Positions 8,203 to 17,333 are shown, counted from the first letter of the stretch. The stretch: DNA of 64,000 nt from Chitinophagaceae bacterium (GCA_024508725.1 JANINS010000004.1:1134163-1198162); one strand, 5' to 3'. The notes: a model not told the origin generated them from the letters alone. A program made the numbers and translations.

Positions 8203-11200
8203 CTACTCTATCTTACTGTTTTCATTCTTCTCAGCAATTACTTTATCCAGTTTTTGCTGGGCTTCTGCTTTCAACTCGACTATTGTTGCATTATCAACTA
8301 CACTCTTTAAGGTAGCTTCAGCATTGAAATAATCTTTCTGTTGGTAATAAACATCACCTAACAAAATGTAAGCTTTTGTGATCCAGTAATCATAAGAACC
8401 AGCTTTGTTGATCACTTCAAATGCTGCTTTCTCAGCCTCGGATAATTTATTCTGCTGTAATAATATCTCAGCAATTCTAAACCTTGCTTCAGCGGCATAC
8501 TCACTTTTGCCAAGTCCCACTACAGTTTTGTAATATGTTGTTGCAACTGCCAGATCATTATTCAGTTGATTACTTTTAGCCAATACCATATTAGCGATCA
8601 TCTTATCATCTGTGGCAACACCTTTCTGTTGCAATAATTCCTGTGCATTGGTAACGGCTTCTGTCCATTTACCAAGCTTATACTGGCAACGAAGTAATCC
8701 TCTCATTGCTTCCAGCTTAACATCAGCCTGTGTGGCGATTGTTTTTAACTGGGCGAAATATTGTTCGGCTTTAGCATAATCTTTTAATTCAAAATAACTG
8801 ATCCTTGCAGCCTGGAGTGTACCTTTTTCAGCGAACTTGTTAGGAGCTTTTGCAGCTACAGCTTCATAATGTGTGATAGCATTCGAATAATCTTTGTTGT
8901 TGTTCAGTATTTCGCCAGCATAAAAATTAGCATCAACTGAATATTTTCCATTCGGAAACTTGCTGATGTAACTCCTAAATCCTGATAATGCAGCTTCCCA
9001 AACTTTATTGTTATACTGTATCTGTGCTGAAGCATAAGTAAGAGAGTCTTCTTCGTTGAAACTGATGTCTTTTCCATTTGTTCTCATGAAAGAAACAAAT
9101 TCTCCCGGCTGACCATTCTCAACGAAGATGCTACGGATGTATTCGATGGCATCATCGCTTTCTGCAGAGTTTGGATAATTAGAAACAAGAAGTTTGAAAT
9201 TATCAAGTGCCTTATTATTATCGTCAAGATTATAATAAGCAACACCAAGTTTTAAATAAGCCTGAGGATAAAGGCTCTCTCCTTTTTTATTTTTAACCAA
9301 TCTGGTTAACGGATCGATCGCTTCCCTGAACTTTTCATCACCCAAATAAGTATTCGCAATTTCCAATTGTGCATCAGCGATAAGATTAGAATTTGGATAA
9401 CGCTGCTCAAGGCTATTCAATAAACCGATCTTCTCATTATTCTTATTTGACGCACCGGATATGATCGCTTTTTGATAGAGTGCATAATCAGAACCTGCAG
9501 CACCAATTCGCATCACATTATCATACATCTGCAAAGCCGTACTGAAATTCTTCAACATGAAGTTGGCATCTGCACTTCTTAGATATGCATCCTGCTGAAC
9601 ATTCGATGAACTCGCAGATATCGTTTTAGTGATCTGCTCAAAATTTCCCAAAGCCTGGCGGTACTGATCAGTATTCATCAACGCATAACCTAAAGTGTAC
9701 CTGGCGTTTGAAGGATTTACTTCTCCATTGGTTTGTGAAGCAGACAAATATTTATTGAGATAAGAGATTGCCTGGTCATTCTTATTTGTGCGATAACTGA
9801 TCTCTCCTTTCCAAAAATTAGCCAATGGCAACCAGTTAGTGTTGTAAGGAATATTCATCAGTCGATCGATCAATTCTTCTGCTTGTGAAAGTTGCTGGTC
9901 ATTGATCAACTCCACAGCTCTTCCATACAATATTCTCGGATAGACTTTATTTACATTCTCACTCCTTGCACTCAAACTTTCAAACAAAGCCAAAGCGTCA
10001 GCATAGTTGTTACTATTTGCCATTACGGCAACCAGTAATTCTTTTGCTTCCTGCAGGTAAGTTGATTTTGGATAACTGGTAAGGAACGATTGAAGTTCAG
10101 TTAAAGCAATATCATTAAATCCTAACTCGTAAGAAAGTTTGGCATAATTGAAACGGGAAACTTCTTTCTGAAAAGCATTGCTACTATTAGTTGCACAAAA
10201 CAAAAACGCATTTCTTGCATTGGCTTTCTGACCGGTCTTGAGGTAAGAATCAGCTAATAAATACATACTGTTCTGTGCTAGTGAATCTTCTTTTCCGCCC
10301 AACTGTTTAAATCCTTCGATCGCTTTATTCCAGTTTTGAGTGGCATAATAAGAATAAGACAACTCGTACAGATCTTCTCTTTTTACTTTCTGCGTTTTAC
10401 CAACATATTCCTGCAAATAAGGTAGTGCCTTTGCAAAATCGCGGTTCTCGAAATAAGCATGACCAAGCAGTTGCTTCATTTGAACTTCATAGTACTGTCC
10501 ACCTCTTTTTAAAGCAGACTCGGCGTATTCAATTGCCTGATCTCTTTGTCCGTTGAAATAATATATCTGTGTGATATAATAAGGAACTACTTTTTCATAC
10601 GTTGGCTCTTTTTCTACCAACTGAAAACTTTCCAAAGCCTGTTTGTAATTCTTTTCAGTAAAGAGAATGAATCCGTAATAATAATTTGCATCCAGGTAAT
10701 TAGGATCTGTTTTGATCTGCCTGATGCTGTTGAATAAAGGTTTTGCCTGTGCAAACTGCTGAAGCGTGAAATAACTATAACCCTGGTGAAATTTCATTTC
10801 AGCGATCTGGCGATTACTGAGGTTGCCAACATTTGTTTTCTCGTAATACTGGAGTGATTTTGCAAAGTCCTGTTTGCGATAATAATATTCAGCCAGGTGA
10901 TAGCTCATGATCTGAACCCTGGGCGTATTATAATCAAGTTCAACAAACTCTACTGCAGCATTTTCAGCTGTCGCATCATTCAATTGTAACCCACACACAA
11001 GTGAATAATATTTTGCTTCCTGCCTTACAGATGTTGGGATATTGCTGTACTGAATATCATCTGCCGATAAATTCTTGAAGAGTGGGTAAGCAAGACTGAA
11101 CTGATCTTTCTGATACAGCTCTTTTGCAAGCTTAAAGTTCTCATCAGGATTATTGTGAAATTTCGAAGCCTGCGATTGTGCTGTTACAGTTGCAACAATC

Positions 11201-11241
11201 ATCAGGATAGCTAAGCTGAACGTTTTACAGCGTTGTATCAT
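8203..11241 (-). CDS. Large TPR-repeat protein, exported
   Basis: A 1012-residue protein with a signal peptide (about 1-21, cleavage after TAQSQA) and about twenty degenerate TPR units. Repeated patterns such as A-x-x-Y-x-x-G and FAKALPYLQEYV recur throughout. The length and position match the periplasmic or outer-membrane-associated TPR scaffold proteins of Bacteroidota that sit next to a barrel gene. It probably recruits or assembles the barrel protein encoded just downstream. There are no enzymatic motifs. The ATG at 11241 is 171 bp after a terminator-ended leader-like RNA (11413-11540), so its transcription could be controlled there. Confidence 0.85.
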   Translation of the reverse strand: MIQRCKTFSLAILMIVATVTAQSQASKFHNNPDENFKLAKELYQKDQFSLAYPLFKNLSADDIQYSNIPTSVRQEAKYYSLVCGLQLNDATAENAAVEFVELDYNTPRVQIMSYHLAEYYYRKQDFAKSLQYYEKTNVGNLSNRQIAEMKFHQGYSYFTLQQFAQAKPLFNSIRQIKTDPNYLDANYYYGFILFTEKNYKQALESFQLVEKEPTYEKVVPYYITQIYYFNGQRDQAIEYAESALKRGGQYYEVQMKQLLGHAYFENRDFAKALPYLQEYVGKTQKVKREDLYELSYSYYATQNWNKAIEGFKQLGGKEDSLAQNSMYLLADSYLKTGQKANARNAFLFCATNSSNAFQKEVSRFNYAKLSYELGFNDIALTELQSFLTSYPKSTYLQEAKELLVAVMANSNNYADALALFESLSARSENVNKVYPRILYGRAVELINDQQLSQAEELIDRLMNIPYNTNWLPLANFWKGEISYRTNKNDQAISYLNKYLSASQTNGEVNPSNARYTLGYALMNTDQYRQALGNFEQITKTISASSSNVQQDAYLRSADANFMLKNFSTALQMYDNVMRIGAAGSDYALYQKAIISGASNKNNEKIGLLNSLEQRYPNSNLIADAQLEIANTYLGDEKFREAIDPLTRLVKNKKGESLYPQAYLKLGVAYYNLDDNNKALDNFKLLVSNYPNSAESDDAIEYIRSIFVENGQPGEFVSFMRTNGKDISFNEEDSLTYASAQIQYNNKVWEAALSGFRSYISKFPNGKYSVDANFYAGEILNNNKDYSNAITHYEAVAAKAPNKFAEKGTLQAARISYFELKDYAKAEQYFAQLKTIATQADVKLEAMRGLLRCQYKLGKWTEAVTNAQELLQQKGVATDDKMIANMVLAKSNQLNNDLAVATTYYKTVVGLGKSEYAAEARFRIAEILLQQNKLSEAEKAAFEVINKAGSYDYWITKAYILLGDVYYQQKDYFNAEATLKSVVDNATIVELKAEAQQKLDKVIAEKNENSKIE

Positions 11242-11412
11242 AGTTGGCTAACGTATGTGATAAGCAAATATTTGCATCAGTCTCTTAATGAAACGCAAAA
11301 GATTGCACTAAGTTACTGTCGTTCACAGCCTAAGCAATAAACGTTCCCTTATTGTGGATAATCTTAACAGCAGCGGGTTTTTAACAACAGGTGTGCGTAA
11401 TCTGTAAATAAA

Positions 11413-11540
11413 AAGCCACCGATTAATCGATGGCTTTCGTCCGTTAAACGGACCAGATATTTGAATGAAGTTGACCAGTTAGGCGATACTAACCGGAAGC
11501 GTCCATGAATGATCTGTAGACATGAATACCTCCTTTTTAT
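11413..11540 (-). ncRNA. Structured leader-like RNA ending in an intrinsic terminator
   Basis: On the minus strand this stretch holds, in order: a perfect AAAAAGGAGGT Shine-Dalgarno (11528-11538); a 14-codon reading frame (11479-11523); a hairpin CCGGTTAG/CTAACTGG overlapping the end of that frame (11473-11494); a second hairpin GTCCGTT/AACGGAC (11437-11451); and a terminator stem GCCATCGAT/ATCGGTGGC followed by TTTTTATTT (about 11406-11432). Such compact order suggests an attenuator or small RNA. I cannot name a known family. The rest of this 425-bp gene-free stretch (11242-11412 and 11541-11666) shows no further structure I can support. Confidence 0.5.
11479..11523 (-). CDS. Tiny 14-codon leader peptide candidate
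   Basis: Encodes MSTDHSWTLPVSIA then TAA. GGAGGT lies 4 bp before the ATG, complementary to the 16S 3' end, which is rare in this phylum. The stop codon lies inside a hairpin that would form or melt depending on ribosome position. This is the arrangement of a leader peptide, but no run of one amino acid indicates a specific attenuation signal. Confidence 0.4.
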   Translation of the reverse strand: MSTDHSWTLPVSIA

Positions 11541-11666
11541 TTGGTGAACCATGAAGATACGAATTCAGTAGTGATGTGCTTGCTCATTCGCCTGACTTTA
11601 TGAAAACGCTTAGGTATCTGTCTTTTCAAGGCATTAATTCTGTTCTGATCTATCAAAGCAGTTATC

Positions 11667-12152
11667 ATGAAAAGATGGATTGGAATATTAATTATATCCG
11701 TTGTAGGATTTTCAGCCTGTAATAAAGGAATGTCGCCACAAGAGTCTTCTGTTATCCAGGAAGCAATAACCACTCAGAACTATACTTTCAGCGTTGAATC
11801 AGTCCAGCCATTGGGTGGAAGAAGCATTCCAATGACTCCAGGTTACGACCTGATCATCAACAGTAGCAGTGTTGTAGCTACGCTGCCATATTTTGGAAGA
11901 GCATATTTTCCACCAACAGATCCAACACAAGGTGGATTTAGGTTCACGTCTAATAAATTCAGGTATAGTGTTACAAGTGGAGATAAAGGAAGTTGGAGCA
12001 TACAGATAATCCCTGAAGATGTAGAAAATGTGCAGGAACTACATCTGAGTATTGGTACAGACGGTTATGCCACATTGCATGTTACGAGTGTAAACAGACA
12101 GGCAATATCTTATTATGGATATGTAAGCAAAAACAAAGTAGCCACTCAATAA
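11667..12152 (+). CDS. DUF4251 lipoprotein
   Basis: A 161-residue protein with a lipoprotein signal (MKRWIGILIISVVGFSAC, lipobox Cys18). The mature part, FSVESVQPLGGRSIPM (about 42-57), PYFGRAYF (about 79-86) and GGFRFTSNKFRYSV (about 93-106), matches the Bacteroidota DUF4251 domain, whose function is unknown. It is probably anchored in the outer or inner membrane facing the periplasm. It is single in its transcription unit and ends in a strong hairpin at 12138-12162. Confidence 0.85.
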   Translation: MKRWIGILIISVVGFSACNKGMSPQESSVIQEAITTQNYTFSVESVQPLGGRSIPMTPGYDLIINSSSVVATLPYFGRAYFPPTDPTQGGFRFTSNKFRYSVTSGDKGSWSIQIIPEDVENVQELHLSIGTDGYATLHVTSVNRQAISYYGYVSKNKVATQ

Positions 12153-12168
12153 AAGTGGCTACTTATTT
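12138..12168. terminator. Bidirectional terminator
   Basis: GTAGCCACT (12138-12146) and AGTGGCTAC (12154-12162) form a 9-bp stem with T-rich flanks on both strands. It serves the DUF4251 gene and the convergent YqaE-like gene. The stem overlaps the end of the DUF4251 reading frame. Confidence 0.75.
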
Positions 12169-12170
12169 AA

Positions 12171-12575
12171 TTAGCTAAGGATCACAAAGAGTGCATATAT
12201 CACTCCTGGTAACCAGAATAATAATGTAAGGATCAGTGACAACCAGAATTTGCCATTGATTGCACCTTCATGCAGGTAAACAGCCAAAGGCGGAAGCAAA
12301 ATGGCTAAGATCACCAACAATAAGGTGTTTGTACTTGGCTCGGCTCCGGCTTTCTTTGCTGCTTTAAAATCACGAACAACTTTCTTAACTTCTTTCAGCT
12401 TGGCTTTTTTCTCTCTTTTAGAAAGAGATTTAAAAGCAGACACGGCTTCATTTACAGTTTTAGCATCAGGCGTTCCTTCTTTAGAAACTTCGGTTACATT
12501 AATGGCGAAAACAGGTGAACATACCATACTCATTGCAAAAAATGCAACAAGCAGACGGGTGTAGATCTTTTTCAT
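12171..12575 (-). CDS. YqaE/Pmp3-family membrane protein with exported N-terminal domain
   Basis: A 134-residue protein. A signal peptide (about 1-24) is followed by a charged stretch rich in Lys and Glu (KSLSKREKKAKLKEVKK, about 49-65). The last 55 residues are two membrane segments with ILAILLPPLAVYLHEGA, the Pmp3/YqaE signature (LPPLxVxLxxG). Family members are small hydrophobic proteins tied to membrane potential and salt or cold stress in yeast and bacteria. The N-terminal extension is typical of Bacteroidota forms. It is convergent with the DUF4251 gene. Confidence 0.85.
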   Translation of the reverse strand: MKKIYTRLLVAFFAMSMVCSPVFAINVTEVSKEGTPDAKTVNEAVSAFKSLSKREKKAKLKEVKKVVRDFKAAKKAGAEPSTNTLLLVILAILLPPLAVYLHEGAINGKFWLSLILTLLFWLPGVIYALFVILS

Positions 12576-12693
12576 GCTTTGGTTATAGTTTTTAGAAGAT
12601 ATTGAAATACAACAAATACTATGCGAAAGTTAATTCGTATTAACAAAAAACCTCTTTCTTTTTAAAATGCCTGGCACTGTAGAATATTTTCTA

Positions 12694-13146
12694 TTAAATC
12701 TCAAATCCCGGTTTTACGTTAGACCAAAACTCATCCAGCCCAAGTATTCTTGGCTTAAAGAAAGAGATCAAGGCTGGCCAGTCTGATTTATTGAAAATGT
12801 TTACATCCTCTAACTCAGCATAAATCCTGCTGATGATCTTTCCTGTTTCATCTTCTACCTGTGAAACCCAATTCCATTCTTCTCCAATAGCATTTTCGAG
12901 TAAGCTTCTTAGTTGCTGAAATTTTTCGAATACTAGCTTTTGTTCCTGTAAGTCAGCATGCGTTATATCAATTGATATAAAGCCACCTTTTCCTGCCTGC
13001 ATTTTGAAATAAATATTCTTGATGCCGGTTTTATAATTTACCCAATTGATCTTCTCTCCTTCTGCCGACAAAATGGGTTGCATGTATTTACCGAATGCAG
13101 TCCAGAATGCTTCCCTTATTTGCGAGGCTTGTTGTTTAGAATACAT
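12694..13146 (-). CDS. DUF4268 family protein
   Basis: A 150-residue cytoplasmic protein. REAFWTAFGKYMQPI (about 11-25), NWVNYKTGIKNIYFKM (about 34-49) and WDNxx-like acidic/aromatic blocks match DUF4268. In other bacteria this domain is found alone or fused to nuclease-like domains. The family function is unknown to me. It stands alone between the YqaE-like gene and a divergent lipoprotein gene. Confidence 0.8.
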   Translation of the reverse strand: MYSKQQASQIREAFWTAFGKYMQPILSAEGEKINWVNYKTGIKNIYFKMQAGKGGFISIDITHADLQEQKLVFEKFQQLRSLLENAIGEEWNWVSQVEDETGKIISRIYAELEDVNIFNKSDWPALISFFKPRILGLDEFWSNVKPGFEI

Positions 13147-13300
13147 GCAACAAATTTAGATTAAGCATGAGGTATTGAGTTGAATTCCTGATTCAGTTAG
13201 AGAATTTACCGTTTCAGTGGATTTGATTTTCTAAGGCTTTATTATCATTTCATATTTACATCACTAAACCAAATCACTCATAACACACAAAACAGATCGT

Positions 13301-13960
13301 ATGAAGATGAAAAGCTTATATAGCGTAGCAGTAGCAGCATTGATATTCAGTAGTTGTAAAAAAGATTCTTCCGGACCAGCCTCGGTCGATTTTCAATTGC
13401 AGGCAACCAATACAGTTGTAGGGTTACAACGATCAACAGCAGCTAGCGTACAATGGGCTTCTGGAACTGCTACACCAGCCTCCGTTAAGTTTGAAGCGAA
13501 GAAAAGCACATCAGAGATCGAATACACGTCAACAGCTAATCAGCAAGTGAATCTTTTTAATATTGCTCAAAGCACATTTGGTAATATGACTTTGCCTGAT
13601 GGAACTTACAGCGAAATAGAATTAAAGATCCAACTCAATGGCAGTAATGCTAATCCTGCTTTACAACTTAACGGCACATATAATAATGGAACTACAAATA
13701 CTCCTGTAACATTCCTGGTAACTACTCCTTTACTTGTAAAGACAGAGAGTAACAATGTTGCTGTGTCGGGTGGCACTTTTACTGCTGTAACAGCACTGAA
13801 CTTAAATAGTCTGATGAGTGGCATTTCTCAGGCAGCAATGACCAATGCAACACAAACAAATGGTACAATAGTGATCTCTGCAGCATCGAACACCAACTTA
13901 TACAATATAGTTGTTGCTAACATCAATCAGTTTCACCATACCGATTTTAATCATCGTTAA
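13301..13960 (+). CDS. Lipoprotein of unknown function (DUF4382-like at best)
   Basis: A 219-residue protein with a lipobox (LIFSSC, Cys at about 19) followed by KKDSSG. The mature part is rich in Thr, Asn, Ala and Ser with beta-type pattern; LPDGTYSEIELKIQLNG (about 98-114) resembles a DUF4382-like domain of exported Bacteroidota proteins. The C terminus is FHHTDFNHR, which could bind a metal but is unproven. A strong terminator follows at 13998-14024. Confidence 0.6.
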   Translation: MKMKSLYSVAVAALIFSSCKKDSSGPASVDFQLQATNTVVGLQRSTAASVQWASGTATPASVKFEAKKSTSEIEYTSTANQQVNLFNIAQSTFGNMTLPDGTYSEIELKIQLNGSNANPALQLNGTYNNGTTNTPVTFLVTTPLLVKTESNNVAVSGGTFTAVTALNLNSLMSGISQAAMTNATQTNGTIVISAASNTNLYNIVVANINQFHHTDFNHR

Positions 13961-13997
13961 AAACTTGTGCTTTAGGTTGAGAATTTGCACACTCAAG

Positions 13998-14024
13998 GTC
14001 CTGCTTTCGTGCAGGACTTTTTTT
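13998..14024 (+). terminator. Intrinsic terminator
   Basis: GTCCTGC (13998-14004) and GCAGGAC (14011-14017) form a 7-bp stem with loop TTTCGT, followed by seven T. It ends the lipoprotein gene and overlaps the stop of the convergent UbiD gene. Confidence 0.85.
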
Positions 14025-15945
14025 ATACTGCAGCAACAGCTTCTTCTCCGTACATCTGGCTTTTAAACTTAAGTGATGGAGATGAAACGAATTCTCCCAA
14101 CCCAAGCATTGACCATTTTTCGTCTACAGATCTGATGGTTGCATCATCTGCTACAATAATATTCGGCCAATCTCTTTGAAAGTTATCAAGCTCTTTTGTC
14201 TTAACTGTACCGTCCAATCCTAGGCATGCGAAATTTTTTCCGGGTTCTTTGAACGATGCTCTTTGGATGAGTATAGAATCTCTTTTGGGATCAAGGTTAT
14301 TGCAGAAACGCCACAACGCTACAGGAAGATCATCAGCATCAACCGTATGTTCAACATACAATATCATCTTAATGCCTTCAATTTCGGGTGAACTGCAAAT
14401 CTGTTCGTGTAATTCTCTTATATGACCGATCTTTTCTTTTCGTACTGAAATGACCAGGCAAGGAATACTTCTTTTCAGCAAAGCTTCATTAATCCTGATG
14501 ACACTACTAAAACGTTCGGCGAAATTTGGCGGAAGCATTATCGGTTGCACCTGCAAATGATTGGCATCTTCTACTTCTTCATTAAATTTTGTTGTGGCAT
14601 CGATAGCGATCTTTCCTCCAAATCCAAGTTTATTACAACTGTGATCGAGTACATCCATCGGACCTGTACTAACAGTAATATCATTTATCACATCCAGATT
14701 ATGGAAAGCATATTTAGCCAAAGCTTCATAATCCTGGATCTTTACATGCTCATCTGCAAGTACCAGAATTTTATTGAACATCATTTGACCGGCACCCCAC
14801 ATGGCATTCATCACTTTCTGTCCCTGGCCTGCAAATGATTTATTGATCTGTGCGATAACAAGATTATGTGCAACACCTTCAACCGGCATGTCCATATCTT
14901 TTATCTCGGGCACCATCGTCATCTTCATTGGTGCAAGAAAAATTCTTTCTGAAGCTTTGATCAACCATGCATCCTCCTGTGGCGGAATACCAACAATTGT
15001 TGCAGGATACACTGCATCTTTTCTATGAGTAATAGCAGTGATGTGAAAACGTGGGTACCAGTCAGGTAAAGAATAATAACCGGTATGATCTCCAAACGGA
15101 CCTTCCCAGATCATTTCTTCATGAGGATCAACATAACCTTCGATGATAAAATCTGCATCTGCAGGAACTTCAATCTCTGGCTGAGTGATACAACGAACCA
15201 GTTCCACTTTCTTCTTGCGAAGAAATCCTGCCAACATGTATTCATCCACATTATCAGGCAAAGGTGCTGTTGCTGAATATGCGTAGGCAGGATCTCCACC
15301 TAGTGCAACTGCAACAGGCATTCGCTTGTTCAGCTTTTTGTATTCGTTAAAATGACGGGCAGAAACCTTATGCTTGTGCCAGTGCATTCCGGTGAGTGTA
15401 GGCTCAAATACCTGCATACGATACATACCAACGTTACGAATATTAGTATGAGGGTCTTTGGTATGAATTACAGGAAGTGTAACGAAAGCACCTCCATCTT
15501 TCGGCCAGCATTTTATCACAGGAAGTTTGGTAATATCAGGATTGGTCATAACAACCTGCTGACACTCTCCTCTTCCACTTTTTACTTTAGGCATCCAGGA
15601 GGAAAACTGGCCAAGCTTAGGTAATAGCTTCAGTTTGTCCATGATGTTTTCTTTGGGACCAGTAAGCATCTTGAACAAACTTTCTATCTCGTGAGCTGTA
15701 TCGTCTAATTGCTTCACACCAAGTGCAAGGCACATTCTTTTTTCGCTTCCATAAGCATTCATCAACACAGGAAAATTGTAACCCGTGTTTTCGAACAGTA
15801 ACGCTTTTCCACCACCAGGCATTTTCGACACTCGATCCGTTACTTCTGCAATTTCAAGATGTGGATCTACATATTCTTTGATGCGTACCAGTTCGTTTTC
15901 CTTTTCCAGTAAGCGAATGAATTCCTGCAGGTTTTTAAAAGCCAT
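14023..15945 (-). CDS. UbiD-family decarboxylase (menaquinone biosynthesis type)
   Basis: ATG at 15945 is preferred to one 13 codons upstream, because family members start MAFKNLQEFI. The 640-residue protein shows NVGMYRMQV (prFMN-contacting Arg), IEGYVDP, EGPFGDHTGYYS and GIPPQED, all UbiD landmarks including the catalytic Arg-Glu pair. UbiD enzymes use prenylated FMN for reversible aromatic decarboxylation. The long form with a C-terminal extension is typical of the menaquinone-route homologues in Bacteroidota, so a quinone role is likely. It lies after ywqE-like and upxY-like genes on the same strand, but a joint operon is unproven. No ubiX partner is in the window. Confidence 0.88.
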   Translation of the reverse strand: MAFKNLQEFIRLLEKENELVRIKEYVDPHLEIAEVTDRVSKMPGGGKALLFENTGYNFPVLMNAYGSEKRMCLALGVKQLDDTAHEIESLFKMLTGPKENIMDKLKLLPKLGQFSSWMPKVKSGRGECQQVVMTNPDITKLPVIKCWPKDGGAFVTLPVIHTKDPHTNIRNVGMYRMQVFEPTLTGMHWHKHKVSARHFNEYKKLNKRMPVAVALGGDPAYAYSATAPLPDNVDEYMLAGFLRKKKVELVRCITQPEIEVPADADFIIEGYVDPHEEMIWEGPFGDHTGYYSLPDWYPRFHITAITHRKDAVYPATIVGIPPQEDAWLIKASERIFLAPMKMTMVPEIKDMDMPVEGVAHNLVIAQINKSFAGQGQKVMNAMWGAGQMMFNKILVLADEHVKIQDYEALAKYAFHNLDVINDITVSTGPMDVLDHSCNKLGFGGKIAIDATTKFNEEVEDANHLQVQPIMLPPNFAERFSSVIRINEALLKRSIPCLVISVRKEKIGHIRELHEQICSSPEIEGIKMILYVEHTVDADDLPVALWRFCNNLDPKRDSILIQRASFKEPGKNFACLGLDGTVKTKELDNFQRDWPNIIVADDATIRSVDEKWSMLGLGEFVSSPSLKFKSQMYGEEAVAAV

Positions 15946-16008
15946 TCGATCAGTTTTTGAATGAAGAACAAAAATAACCTTCAATAGGTTTGGAGATACT
16001 AATCAAGA

Positions 16009-16755
16009 TCAGCTTAACAGCGTTTTGTTTAGTAGCTCTGCTTTTGAAACGAGAGAGAGAAAATCTTTTTTGACTGCGAGTTCTTTAAGCATTGACAAAT
16101 GCTTATCGTGATGCATATCAGTTCCGAGAAAACTCACCATGTTTTTCTTAAACAATAGTTCGGCGGCTTTTTTTACTTCTTTTCCGTAATAGCCAGATAA
16201 TGAAAGTAAGTTTACCTGTAATACACAACCGAGATCGATCAATCTTTCATATTGGCTGAATTTACCATGGAAGTAAGTATATCTTTCAGGATGAGCGAAG
16301 ATGGGTTTTAAGCCTTTCATCTGTAGGTTGAAGATCACTTTTTCAAAGTTTGGTGATTCAGCCATATAAGACATTTCGATGAGGACGTAATTGTTTGGTC
16401 CAAAACTCAACAATTGTTTTCCCGATTCGATGAGTTGTTCAAACTCCAGGTCGATCATATATTCTGCAGCCGCTTCTACTTGTATGTTGATGCTTTGCTT
16501 TGCCAATTCGTTTCGAACAAGATCAAGTTTTGGTAAGATGGTTTCAGGTGTATTCGGATGCATGTCTGAGAGAATGTGTGGCGTACAGATGAACTTCTGG
16601 TAACCCATAGCCTGCAGTTGCTGCATAAAGCTGATGGTTTGATCAAGGGTTTTTAAACCATCATCCAAACCTGGGAGTAAATGAGAGTGCATATCCACAC
16701 CCAGAAAAGAGAGATCAGCAGCAGCAATTTTTGAACTTCCAAACAGCTTAAACAT
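16009..16755 (-). CDS. CpsB/YwqE-type tyrosine-protein phosphatase (PHP fold)
   Basis: A 248-residue protein. VDMHSHLLPGLDDG (about 20-33), CTPHILSDMHPN (about 57-68), FAHPERY (about 153-159) and GTDMHHD (about 211-217) are the metal-binding motifs of the PHP-type CpsB/CapC/YwqE family. These Mn-dependent enzymes dephosphorylate tyrosine on bacterial kinases that control capsule export. It begins 6 bp after the upxY-like gene, so the two are likely co-transcribed. No BY-kinase or polysaccharide cluster is visible here, which leaves the partner unknown. Confidence 0.88.
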   Translation of the reverse strand: MFKLFGSSKIAAADLSFLGVDMHSHLLPGLDDGLKTLDQTISFMQQLQAMGYQKFICTPHILSDMHPNTPETILPKLDLVRNELAKQSINIQVEAAAEYMIDLEFEQLIESGKQLLSFGPNNYVLIEMSYMAESPNFEKVIFNLQMKGLKPIFAHPERYTYFHGKFSQYERLIDLGCVLQVNLLSLSGYYGKEVKKAAELLFKKNMVSFLGTDMHHDKHLSMLKELAVKKDFLSLVSKAELLNKTLLS

Positions 16756-16761
16756 ATCCGG

Positions 16762-17277
16762 TTAATAAATTGGTATTAGGTATTCAACAGGAAACTCAAC
16801 GATCATTACCTGTCCAAGGCTTTCCAGCTTTACGTATACTTTCTTTTTTCCACCACGAACCACTGTTCCTTCATTGTCCATAAAAATGCCATGACTTACT
16901 TTTATCCGTTCATCTTCACGAAAACCGTCTAATGCATGAATACTTAGGAAAGCTTCCTTTTCTGAGAGATATTTCTTGATCAGATCGATTTCTTCTTCAC
17001 GAATAACAGCCGGTTTTTTTTCCTGGTGAACAAAATTGAGCACACCATCCGTCATTAAGACCTTAGTTCTTTCACTTTCGTTTATGTGTACAAAAACATA
17101 GGATTTAAAAAGTGGGTCTTCTATGATCTTCTTCCGATCGCTCCATTGCCTTTCTACTCTTTGTAATGGGCACCAGCTTTCAATTCCCTTTCGTATCAAC
17201 ACCGAGTCTACTTTTTTCTCCCACTTTGGTTTTGTATATAAAGCGTACCACTTCTTAGAATTATCTGCCGTTTCCAT
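16762..17277 (-). CDS. UpxY/NusG-like transcription antiterminator
   Basis: The ATG at 17277 (METADNSKKWYALYTKPKWE) is chosen because the family begins with the KWYALYTKPKxE strand; an upstream in-frame start would cross a hairpin. The 171-residue protein has the NusG N-terminal fold (WCPLQRVERQWSDRKKIIEDPLFKSYVFVHI, about 36-66) and a C-terminal KOW-type domain with GxEGTVVRGGKKKVYVKLESLGQ. UpxY proteins let RNA polymerase read through polysaccharide operons. Adjacent phosphatase YwqE fits that theme. The target operon is not in the window. Confidence 0.88.
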   Translation of the reverse strand: METADNSKKWYALYTKPKWEKKVDSVLIRKGIESWCPLQRVERQWSDRKKIIEDPLFKSYVFVHINESERTKVLMTDGVLNFVHQEKKPAVIREEEIDLIKKYLSEKEAFLSIHALDGFREDERIKVSHGIFMDNEGTVVRGGKKKVYVKLESLGQVMIVEFPVEYLIPIY

Positions 17278-17305
17278 ACTAAAACAAAAATAGCCATAAA
17301 AAACA

Positions 17306-17333
17306 AAGTGTGCCCTGTAACCAGAACACACTT
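17306..17333 (-). terminator. Hairpin terminator after the processing protease
   Basis: Minus strand AAGTGTG (17333-17327) pairs with CACACTT (17312-17306), followed by TGTTTTTTA. It separates the protease gene from upxY. Confidence 0.65.

Noticed and set aside
11528-11538. ACCTCCTTTTT as the 3' end of a 16S rRNA
   Set aside because: No rRNA sequence precedes it; the minus strand reading as a Shine-Dalgarno before ATG explains it better.
11364-11552. 62-codon leftward frame across the structured RNA
   Set aside because: It is in a different frame from the tiny SD-led frame, spans the terminator, and has no protein-like pattern.
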